A stretch of 5,917 nucleotides of DNA from Paracoccaceae bacterium (GTDB lineage Bacteria; Pseudomonadota; Alphaproteobacteria; Rhodobacterales; Rhodobacteraceae): the NCBI GenBank assembly GCA_007129775.1, contig SKUV01000268.1:1-5917 (forward strand). Reading direction: 5' to 3'. Shown here piece after piece: positions 1 to 5,152 of the stretch; the stretch's first letter is position 1; the number at the start of each line of letters is the position of its first letter. The translations under genes and the position numbers were made by a program. The notes beneath the pieces are model-generated. The model made no database searches and was not told the DNA's origin. It saw only the letters and a program-made list of their open reading frames with translations.

Positions 1-102
1 CGTCGGGGTGAAGAGCGCATCGGGCGGGGGCCTGGCAATGGCGTCGCGCCATTCGGGGGGCAAGGTGGGGGGCAAGGTGGGGGGCAAGGTCGGCTCCATC
101 AT
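1..102 (-). CDS. N-terminal fragment of an unidentified protein, coupled to the thiolase-fold gene
   Basis: A reading frame starts at the ATG at 102-100 and stays open for 34 codons to the window edge, so the protein continues outside. The start overlaps the stop of the upstream thiolase-fold gene as ATGA (102-99), the usual sign of translational coupling; a second ATG follows directly at 99-97. Visible residues are Met-Met-Glu-Pro, then Thr-Leu-Pro-Pro three times, then EWRDAIARPPPDALFTPT. The Pro-rich head is probably an unstructured tail, and the Trp-containing segment may be the first helix. Ltp2-like proteins normally work with a DUF35 zinc-ribbon/OB-fold partner encoded next door, which makes that the first guess. 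However, no CxxC zinc-ribbon motif is reached before the edge, so the family stays open. The reading frame is well supported; the function is not. Confidence 0.6.
   Translation of the reverse strand, partial: MMEPTLPPTLPPTLPPEWRDAIARPPPDALFTPT
55..90. repeat. Three perfect tandem copies of a 12-base unit
   Basis: The unit GGGGGGCAAGGT occurs three times without a mismatch. Read on the minus strand it encodes Thr-Leu-Pro-Pro three times near the N-terminus of the partial gene at the left edge. The length is a multiple of three, so gain or loss of a copy would not shift the frame. Identity at the DNA level, not only the protein level, points to recent slippage. Confidence 0.9.
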
Positions 103-1268
103 CCCCCCTTTCGCAGCACGAGGCCGGAGACCGGCAGCACCGAGGGCCCGCCGGTGACCAGCGCGACCTCGGCGCCGGGCACCTGCACATGGGCTGTGCC
201 GCGCAACTGCGCCACCGCTTCGGCCACATGGGTCAGGCCCCATGCATAGCCCGCCGACAATTGCCCGCCATCGGTGTTCACGGGCAGCGCGCTCCCGGCG
301 CGGATCGCCCCCGAGCGGACGAAATCGCCGCCCTCGCCCTTGGCGCAGAACCCGTAATCCTCCAACTGGAACACCACCTGACTTGTGAAGTGATCGTAGA
401 TCTGGGCGCAATCCACATCCTGCGGCCCCAGCCCCGCCTCGGACCAGAGCCGTGCGGCGATGCCGTCATGGCCCGATCCGGCGAAAACCTCGTCGGGCAT
501 GTTGAGCCAGAAAAGCGAACGCCCCCAGTCGCGCCGCCCGCCATGCACGCAGGCCCGGACCAGAACCGGCGGGGCGCGCAGGTCGCGCGCGGCGTCCGCG
601 CCGGTGACGATCAGCGCGACCATGGCGTCGGTCTCGAGGCAGAAATCATAAAGCCCGTGCGGATCGGCGATCATGGGGGCGTTGTAATAATCGTCTTCGG
701 TCAGGGGTTTGCGGATCAGCGCTGCGGGGTTTTGCTGCGCATTCGCCCGGGTCGAGAGGGCGACCTCGCAGAATGCCGCGCGGCGCGTGCCGTAAAGATG
801 CATGTGCCGCCGCGCCAGCATGGCGAAGATCAGCCCTGGCCCGGCCAGCCCCGCGGCCTGCGAAAACGCCTCCAGCGGGTCGGGGGCGTGGGCGGCGGTG
901 ATTGTGCCGAAGCGCTGCGCACCCTGCACCTGCCCGCCCAGAACCAGCACGTTGCGCGCCTGTCCCGTGGCGATCGCCATTGCCGCGAGCCCGACCGCCC
1001 CGGCCGAACCGCCGCCCGTGCCCGTCAAACCGGCGGAAAACCGCATCTCGGGGATGCCCAGCATTTCCATCAGCAGGTTGCTGTCGAAACCTTCGGCGAA
1101 ATAGGCGAAGCCGTCGATATCGGCGGCGCGCAGGCCACAATCGGCCAGCGCCGCGAGCGTCGCGCTGCCAGCCAGTTCCGCCGTGGTGCGCGGCGCAGAG
1201 GCGCCGCGCTTCCAGACGGGGGTCGCGCCGACCCCGGCGATGGCCGCGCGGTCGCGCAGGCCCGCCAC
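99..1268 (-). CDS. Thiolase-fold protein of the lipid-transfer/Ltp2 (retro-aldolase-like) group
   Basis: This 389-residue protein has the usual length and layout of the SCP-x/lipid-transfer thiolase-like family: an RAAIAGVGAT start, a glycine-rich loop (residues 83-93), DPHGLYDFCLETD (202-214), YDHF (291-294) and NTDGGQLSAGYAWG (331-344). The thiolase nucleophilic Cys is absent: the loop reads GTGGGSAGAV. The His of the GHP motif is Tyr341. Tyr291 and Tyr341 are 50 residues apart, the same spacing as the catalytic Tyr294/Tyr344 pair I recall for the steroid side-chain aldolase Ltp2. Inference: it performs retro-aldol cleavage of a beta-hydroxyacyl-CoA in the cytoplasm rather than thiolysis, probably with an OB-fold partner. 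The start is GTG at 1268-1266, one base after the aldolase stop, with only weak AGG upstream; it fits the family N-terminus and implies coupling. The exact substrate is unknown. Confidence 0.85.
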   Translation of the reverse strand: MAGLRDRAAIAGVGATPVWKRGASAPRTTAELAGSATLAALADCGLRAADIDGFAYFAEGFDSNLLMEMLGIPEMRFSAGLTGTGGGSAGAVGLAAMAIATGQARNVLVLGGQVQGAQRFGTITAAHAPDPLEAFSQAAGLAGPGLIFAMLARRHMHLYGTRRAAFCEVALSTRANAQQNPAALIRKPLTEDDYYNAPMIADPHGLYDFCLETDAMVALIVTGADAARDLRAPPVLVRACVHGGRRDWGRSLFWLNMPDEVFAGSGHDGIAARLWSEAGLGPQDVDCAQIYDHFTSQVVFQLEDYGFCAKGEGGDFVRSGAIRAGSALPVNTDGGQLSAGYAWGLTHVAEAVAQLRGTAHVQVPGAEVALVTGGPSVLPVSGLVLRKGG

Positions 1269-1269
1269 C

Positions 1270-1968
1270 TCAGGCCGCGACCTGCGGCACCACGACCTCG
1301 CCGTTATGGCCGCGCGCGGCCTTGCGCTTCATCAGATCCCAGGTGAGCTTGAGGTAATTGGCCTTGGCCAGCAGCCCCTGAATGGTGCGCGCATGATCCT
1401 CGGGCATCAGCGGCACATCGGCCGGCACCTGCACATCCAGCCGCGCGGCATAGTCGAAGGTGACATGGAGCGCCGCGGCCTCGACCATGCTGGGGCCCAT
1501 AGTGATCGCCCCGTGCCACGGAATGATGATGGCGTTGTCGCCCTGTTTCATCGCCGGTGCGATGCTTTCGATCTCGTCATCGGGGGCGATGGCGGTGGCG
1601 TTGTGGAAATAGGTCGCCAGATTGTGCAGGTTGCGCAGCGGCCTGCCATAGGCCGATTGGGCCGTGATCCAGTAGCCATGGGTGTGCACGATCGCGCCCA
1701 CATCGGGGCGCAATTTGTAGATTCCCTGATGAAAGCCGATGCCCGGGCTGATGGGGCGGTCGGATTTCACCGGGTTGCCGTCGAAATCCAGCAGCACGAT
1801 GTCTTCCAGACGCATCTCCTCGAAGGTCCGGTCGAGCGCGTTGGTCCAGTAAAGCTCCTTGCCCGGGACGCGCAGGCTGATATGCCCGCCGATCCCCGAG
1901 CCGAGGCCATAGGCCGCAAGGCCGTGGCACGCATCGAGCGCCTGTTGGCGAAGTTCGTCGTCGTTCAT
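1270..1968 (-). CDS. Class II aldolase/adducin family protein
   Basis: A 232-residue cytoplasmic protein with the class II (zinc-dependent) aldolase fold, close in length to L-fuculose-phosphate aldolase (FucA). Zinc ligands are visible as His95 and His97 in IVHTHG and His152 in IPWHGAITMG. A GSGIGGHISLRVPG segment (23-36) corresponds to the phosphate/substrate loop region. Aligned on the shared His (His80, FucA His77), the catalytic FucA Glu73 falls on Gly76, so classical aldol acid/base chemistry is doubtful. Relatives act as aldolases, epimerases or decarboxylases. The start at 1968-1966 is chosen because GGAGGA lies six bases upstream; an in-frame ATG at 2037 would add 23 residues but lacks such a site and runs through the putative promoter. 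It is the first gene of the operon with the Ltp2-like gene, one base apart, which suggests a shared pathway. Substrate not identified. Confidence 0.88.
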   Translation of the reverse strand: MNDDELRQQALDACHGLAAYGLGSGIGGHISLRVPGKELYWTNALDRTFEEMRLEDIVLLDFDGNPVKSDRPISPGIGFHQGIYKLRPDVGAIVHTHGYWITAQSAYGRPLRNLHNLATYFHNATAIAPDDEIESIAPAMKQGDNAIIIPWHGAITMGPSMVEAAALHVTFDYAARLDVQVPADVPLMPEDHARTIQGLLAKANYLKLTWDLMKRKAARGHNGEVVVPQVAA

Positions 1969-1974
1969 GGCCAG

Positions 1975-1980
1975 TCCTCC
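1975..1980 (-). promoter_or_regulatory. Ribosome binding site of the class II aldolase gene
   Basis: The minus strand reads GGAGGA, then CTGGCC, then ATG at 1968. The strong match and six-base spacing decide this start over the upstream in-frame ATG at 2037. Confidence 0.8.
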
Positions 1981-1998
1981 CGAGCCGGTCTTCCCGAA

Positions 1999-2013
1999 AT
2001 CCTGCGTCAGGAT
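1999..2013. promoter_or_regulatory. Perfect inverted repeat overlapping the putative aldolase -10 region
   Basis: ATCCTG-CGT-CAGGAT has six-base arms and a three-base spacer. It lies 31-45 bases upstream of the aldolase start and overlaps the candidate -10 box (2009-2014). It could be a second operator or a small 5'-leader hairpin. Its ATCCTG half resembles the ATTCTG half-site of the operator upstream, but the spacing differs. Confidence 0.35.
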
Positions 2014-2037
2014 ACGCATTGGCTGCGTCTGGGGCAA
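2009..2037 (-). promoter_or_regulatory. Candidate sigma70-type promoter for the aldolase/thiolase operon
   Basis: On the minus strand TTGCCC (2037-2032) and TATCCT (2014-2009) are 17 bases apart, each matching the consensus at four of six positions. Transcription would start near 2002, giving a leader of roughly 35 bases. If correct, the shared operator motif would be centred near -55 to -60, a position typical of activators. An alternative is an extended -10 (TGTTATTCT) inside the operator itself, but it has no good -35. Confidence 0.4.
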
Positions 2038-2044
2038 CCGCTCT

Positions 2045-2069
2045 TTCTGATTTCAGAATAACATTTTCG
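2045..2069. promoter_or_regulatory. Candidate operator upstream of the aldolase gene, shared with the P450 promoter
   Basis: The minus strand of 2051-2065 reads AATGTTATTCTGAAA, differing at one of 15 bases from AATGATATTCTGAAA at 4317-4331 upstream of the P450. The site also holds a perfect overlapping inverted repeat, TTCTGA-TT-TCAGAA (2045-2058). The outer arm matching the P450 site is degenerate here (ATTTTCG instead of ATTCTGA). It lies about 20 bases after the IclR gene's stop and about 83 bases before the aldolase start. An IclR dimer is the likely ligand, by inference from position and symmetry. Confidence 0.6.
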
Positions 2070-2089
2070 GATCAGGTTGCGCGGTGCGC

Positions 2090-2887
2090 CTACAAGACGC
2101 CCCGCATATCCTCCGCCCGGGCCAGCAGGTCGGCGGCCAACGCCTCGGTCGCGGCGCCGTCGATCTGGGCGCGGAAGAACGAGGCGACGATCCCGTGCCG
2201 CACCGCGCCGCTGAAATCGCGCACCGCGACGGCAACGGAGGCCACGCCCACGGCGAAATTGCCGTCATCCACGGCCCAGCCGGTACGGCGGGCGCGGTCC
2301 ACATCGGCCAGATAGGCCTCCAGCGTCGGGGGATCGGACCAGCGCATGGCCTTGAATTCCCGGCGCAGCGCGTCGTCGGGCACATCGTTCACCGCCGCCA
2401 GAACCCGTCCGAACGCGCCGATATAAAGGGGCAGGCGCTGGCCCACATCCATGTGTATCTGCACCGCAGACCGGCTCTGACTGGCCGAGATCAGCACGTT
2501 GCGGTGGCTTTCGGCCACCCGCCACAGCGTGACCGTCACGCCGTGGTCATCGGCCACCTTCTGCAGGATCGGACGGATGATTTCGACCTTGCCCTGATCG
2601 GACAGCGCGCCCTGCGCCAGTTGCACCACCCCGATGCCGAGGCCGTAGCTCTTGGTCCGTTCGTCGAAGGCGACCATGCCTTCGGAGGCGAGGGTGCGCA
2701 GGATGTTGAAACAGGTGGAGGTGTTGATGTCGAGCGTGCGCGCGATCATCGTCACCGTCTCGGGGCCTTGGGCGCGGCTCAGATAGCGCAGGATTCGCAG
2801 GGCGTTGGTGACCGGCCGCACCAGCGTCGGCGCGATGGGCCCCTCGCGGTCGTCGGCCGCGGGGCGTTTCCGGGCGTTCTGGGCCAT
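2090..2887 (-). CDS. IclR-family transcriptional regulator
   Basis: This 265-residue protein has the two-domain IclR architecture and typical length. Residues 23-86 form the winged helix-turn-helix: VRPVTNALRILRYL as first helix, the TVTMIARTLDINTST turn, recognition helix CFNILRTLASEG, and a wing ending in YGLGIG. Residues from about 100 to 260 form the effector-binding domain, with the family-like GQRLPLYIGAFGRVLAA segment near its centre. It would bind DNA as a dimer or tetramer and respond to a small, often aromatic or carboxylate, pathway metabolite. The start at 2887 has AGGA eight bases upstream; the open frame continues to 3346 but would overlap the P450 gene and is unlike IclR. It sits 64 bases after the P450 stop, probably co-transcribed with it, between two copies of the candidate operator, making it the likely local regulator. 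Activator or repressor cannot be told. Confidence 0.92.
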   Translation of the reverse strand: MAQNARKRPAADDREGPIAPTLVRPVTNALRILRYLSRAQGPETVTMIARTLDINTSTCFNILRTLASEGMVAFDERTKSYGLGIGVVQLAQGALSDQGKVEIIRPILQKVADDHGVTVTLWRVAESHRNVLISASQSRSAVQIHMDVGQRLPLYIGAFGRVLAAVNDVPDDALRREFKAMRWSDPPTLEAYLADVDRARRTGWAVDDGNFAVGVASVAVAVRDFSGAVRHGIVASFFRAQIDGAATEALAADLLARAEDMRGVL

Positions 2888-2951
2888 GCGACGTGTCCTG
2901 ATGCTGCTGCTCTGTGCCTTCTGCCTGATTAGCGCGCGTCCTTGTTGCGAA

Positions 2952-4253
2952 TCAACCGTGATCACCCTTTGCGGCCGCATCCGGCGGGTCGCGCAGGACG
3001 GAAGGGTCCCACACCAGCGGCACCGCAACGGGAGACCAGACGATGCCCGAAAACGTCTCGGGCTCGGCCCCGGCCTCGATCTCGAAGTGATCGAAGCGGG
3101 CGAGCCATTCCTGCAGGAAGATGCGCATCTCGGCATAGGCCAGATGCGCGCCGAGGCAGCGATGGGCGCCTGCGCCGAAGATGTTGTGCGGCGCCATGCG
3201 GCGGTCGAAATCGATCTCGAGCGGGTTCTCGATGCGCGGATTGTCCAGCCCGTAGGTCTGGGTGGTGAACGAAATCCGGTCGCCCGCGCGAAAGCGCAAG
3301 CCCTCGAATTCGAAATCCCCGGTGGCGGCGCGGTCCATGCTGGCAACGCCGAAATAGCGGATCATCTCGTGCAGGGCGCGGGGCAGAAGATCGGGCTCGG
3401 TCACGAGGCGGCGGTATTGCCCGGGGTGCCGGGCGAGGTAATCCATGATGAACGACAGCATCGCCGCCACGGTATCAAGCCCGCCGAGGAACAGAAGCGC
3501 CGCCATGCCGCGCTGTTCGCCCCGGTTGAGGGGCCGGTCACCGGCGCGGCCGGTGGCCACGGCCGACAGCAGATCGCCCTGCGGGCAGGCCGCGCGTTCC
3601 TCGATATAGACCTCCAGAAAATCCGCCAGTTCGCGCAGCGCGGCCAGCCTGTCGGCCAGATCCGGCGCGCGGGTGAAGCGTTCGACCATCCCCAGAAGCG
3701 CCTCGCGGTCCGACAGCGGCGCCCCGGCCATTTCCAGAAAAATCTCCACCGGATAGCGCTGGGCGAGTTCGGACAGAAACTCCACCCGCCCGCGCGGGGC
3801 GGCCTCCGCGATGAGCGCGCGTGCGCGGGCGCGCAGCCCGTCCTCCAGCGCCGGGATCGCGCCCACGTCGAAGCGTGCGCCCACAACGGCGCGCATCTGG
3901 GTATGTTCTGGCGGATCGTACTGGTTCGGGTTGGTGCGGGGCTCGCGCACCATCGCGGGGCAATGGCGCGGGTCCGACGAGAACAGATCGGGCCGCTTGA
4001 GCATCGCCAGCGCCGGGCTGGACCGGGCGGCGATCCAGTGCCCGCCGTTGCGCGGCGTCCAGAAGACGGGCGGCAGCGTGGCGTAGAATTCGGACACCCG
4101 GCGGTGCGGTTCGCGCCTCAGCCTGTCGTCGGTGAAGCGGCAGAAATCCACCACCAGTTCGGGCGGAACATGGGGGGGCGGGTCCGTCCAGCCCGGTGCG
4201 GTGCTGGTGGGGGCGGCCTTGTCCGGCGTCGCGCGCGTCTCGGCGTCCATCAT
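2952..4253 (-). CDS. Cytochrome P450, P450cam (CYP101)-like
   Basis: A soluble bacterial P450 of 433 residues that hydroxylates a hydrophobic substrate using O2 and electrons from a ferredoxin. Visible signatures: I-helix GGLDTV with Asp260-Thr261 (P450cam Asp251-Thr252), the ExxR pair Glu296/Arg299, and the heme loop FGAGAHRCLGAHLA with thiolate Cys366. The segments NGGHWIA, DPPEH and the C-terminal VPLVWDP closely resemble P450cam, and Arg121 matches its redox-partner residue Arg112. The camphor hydrogen-bonding Tyr96 is not conserved: that position falls on a Pro, so the substrate is probably not camphor. No ferredoxin or ferredoxin reductase is in the window. Two adjacent ATGs (4253 and 4250) follow GGGAGGAG; the inner one has the better spacing to the ribosome site, and the outer one is given as the limit. 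It has its own promoter with an overlapping operator. Confidence 0.95.
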   Translation of the reverse strand: MMDAETRATPDKAAPTSTAPGWTDPPPHVPPELVVDFCRFTDDRLRREPHRRVSEFYATLPPVFWTPRNGGHWIAARSSPALAMLKRPDLFSSDPRHCPAMVREPRTNPNQYDPPEHTQMRAVVGARFDVGAIPALEDGLRARARALIAEAAPRGRVEFLSELAQRYPVEIFLEMAGAPLSDREALLGMVERFTRAPDLADRLAALRELADFLEVYIEERAACPQGDLLSAVATGRAGDRPLNRGEQRGMAALLFLGGLDTVAAMLSFIMDYLARHPGQYRRLVTEPDLLPRALHEMIRYFGVASMDRAATGDFEFEGLRFRAGDRISFTTQTYGLDNPRIENPLEIDFDRRMAPHNIFGAGAHRCLGAHLAYAEMRIFLQEWLARFDHFEIEAGAEPETFSGIVWSPVAVPLVWDPSVLRDPPDAAAKGDHG

Positions 4254-4261
4254 CTCCTCCC
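4254..4261 (-). promoter_or_regulatory. Ribosome binding site of the P450 gene
   Basis: The minus strand reads GGGAGGAG directly followed by ATGATG. GGAGG is two bases from the first ATG and five from the second, so initiation at 4250 is somewhat favoured over 4253. Confidence 0.75.
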
Positions 4262-4312
4262 AGACTCGGGCTCTTCAGGCAGGGGCCAGATGCGCCGCCC
4301 GGAATTCCCGTG

Positions 4313-4329
4313 TCAGAATGATATTCTGA
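4313..4329. promoter_or_regulatory. Perfect inverted repeat, candidate IclR-type operator at the P450 promoter
   Basis: TCAGAAT-GAT-ATTCTGA has seven-base arms with a three-base spacer. It covers the candidate -10 hexamer (4318-4323), the classic position for repression. Fifteen bases (4317-4331) recur with one mismatch upstream of the aldolase gene. The roughly 17-base length, A/T-rich centre and dyad symmetry suit an IclR-family dimer, although the GntR protein encoded just upstream is an alternative ligand. Confidence 0.7.
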
Positions 4330-4347
4330 AAAGCAGAACGCGGTCAA
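4318..4347 (-). promoter_or_regulatory. Sigma70-type promoter of the P450 gene
   Basis: On the minus strand TTGACC (4347-4342) and TATCAT (4323-4318) each match the consensus at five of six positions, with an 18-base spacer. Transcription would start near 4311, leaving a leader of nearly 60 bases. The hexamers stand out as A/T-rich islands in G+C-rich DNA, and the -10 lies within the inverted repeat. Confidence 0.6.
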
Positions 4348-4362
4348 CACACCTTGAGTGTG
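4348..4362. promoter_or_regulatory. Inverted repeat immediately upstream of the P450 -35 box
   Basis: CACAC-CTTGA-GTGTG has perfect five-base arms and abuts the -35 hexamer. It could bind a second regulator, for example the neighbouring GntR/FCD protein, whose family often recognises short GT/AC dyads. The arms are short, so chance is possible, and there is no T-run to support a terminator for the GntR gene. Confidence 0.3.
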
Positions 4363-4398
4363 CCACGGCAAGCCCCGCCGCCTGCGCCGCCGGCCGGT

Positions 4399-5085
4399 TC
4401 AGGTTTTGTCGATGGCGGTCTCGAACCGCTGCTTGGACCGTTCCACATGCCGGAAGAACGCATCATGGGCGCGTTCGCGATTGCCCGAGGCCACGGCGTC
4501 GATCATCTCGCGGTGTTCGCGGTTGGAAACCGACAGCCCGCCGGCCTGTACGAGGCCGCAGGTCCGGCACAGGTTCAGCTTCTGCACCAGCCCGCGGTAT
4601 TCGCGCGCCAGCGTCCGGTTGCCCGTCGCGGTGATCAGATAGTCGTGAAACGACAGGTTCACTGGATAATAGCGGTCGAAATCGCGCGCATTCGCGATTT
4701 CGTCCATCTGCTCCACATATTCCTTCAGCGTGTCGAGCATCGCATCTGTCACCAGATCGCTCAGCAGCCGCCCGGCCAGCCCGAAAAGGGCGGCGCGCAG
4801 ATCATAGATCTCCAGCGCTTCCTCATTGGAAATCTCGCTGACGAAAACGCCGCGGTTGCGGATGAAGAACACCAGCCCCTTGGCTTGCAGGCTGCGCATC
4901 GCCTCGCGCAGGGGGCCGCGGCTGGTGCCGAAGCGGTTGGCCAGACGGATCTCGTTCAGGCGCTCGCCCGGGGCCAGCTCGCCCGTCAGGATCAGCCGTT
5001 CCAGTTCGGGCTCGATCACACCGGTCAGCGATGTGGTGCGGGGAACCGATTCCGAGCGGTCGGTCAAATCCGGTTTTTCGAGCAT
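4399..5085 (-). CDS. GntR-family regulator, FadR subfamily with FCD domain
   Basis: A 228-residue regulator with an N-terminal GntR winged helix-turn-helix (about residues 20-85) containing the hallmark stretches LILTGELAPGERLNE, LANRFGTSRGPLREAMRSL and the wing IRNRGVFVSEI. A C-terminal all-helical FCD ligand domain follows (about 90-217). Asn143, His147, His191 and His213 fit the D/N-H-H-H metal site that many FCD regulators use to bind carboxylate effectors. The start at 5085 has a modest GGAAG six bases upstream. It lies 67 bases after the tartrate/D-malate-type dehydrogenase stop and reads the same way, so it may report on a hydroxy-dicarboxylate for that gene, and/or control the P450 gene whose promoter lies just downstream. 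Length and both domains are complete. Confidence 0.93.
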   Translation of the reverse strand: MLEKPDLTDRSESVPRTTSLTGVIEPELERLILTGELAPGERLNEIRLANRFGTSRGPLREAMRSLQAKGLVFFIRNRGVFVSEISNEEALEIYDLRAALFGLAGRLLSDLVTDAMLDTLKEYVEQMDEIANARDFDRYYPVNLSFHDYLITATGNRTLAREYRGLVQKLNLCRTCGLVQAGGLSVSNREHREMIDAVASGNRERAHDAFFRHVERSKQRFETAIDKT

Positions 5086-5152
5086 CGTCAGCTTCCGTCT
5101 GCAATCACTTCCATTCGGTGAGATGCGACCATAGGCAATTCCGCTGGCTCTG

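Noticed and set aside
189..1346. A 385-codon plus-strand open frame opposite the thiolase-fold gene
   Set aside because: It has the same shadow pattern, with low-complexity Arg/Pro/Gly-rich translation and no family resemblance, opposite a well-supported gene.
1969..2037. Extended start for the class II aldolase at 2037
   Set aside because: A strong ribosome site sits at the inner ATG, and the extension would be translated through the putative promoter and dyad.
2938..2958. GTTG-CGAAT-CAAC dyad at the end of the P450 gene as an IclR autoregulatory operator
   Set aside because: Arms are only four bases, it does not resemble the shared operator, and it overlaps the P450 stop codon region.
2888..3346. 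N-terminal extension of the IclR gene by about 150 codons
   Set aside because: It would overlap the P450 coding region, and the added sequence is out-of-frame P450 DNA; the IclR family begins near the ATG at 2887.
4301..4308. GGAATTCC palindrome just downstream of the P450 operator
   Set aside because: Only eight bases, contains a common restriction site, and has no second copy in the window; too weak to call a regulatory site.
4363..4398. G+C-rich stretch after the GntR stop as a rho-independent terminator
   Set aside because: The GGCGGC-type blocks are direct rather than inverted repeats and no T-run follows.
2805..4634. A 609-codon plus-strand open frame opposite the P450 gene
   Set aside because: It is antisense to a clear P450 and crosses the promoter gap. 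The translation is Arg/His/Gly-rich with no recognisable domain; it is the usual shadow of high third-position G+C.
5086..5152. Promoter for the GntR gene in the 67-base gap after the dehydrogenase
   Set aside because: A TTGCCT hexamer is present, but nothing acceptable as a -10 box lies at the right distance; co-transcription with the dehydrogenase is equally possible.
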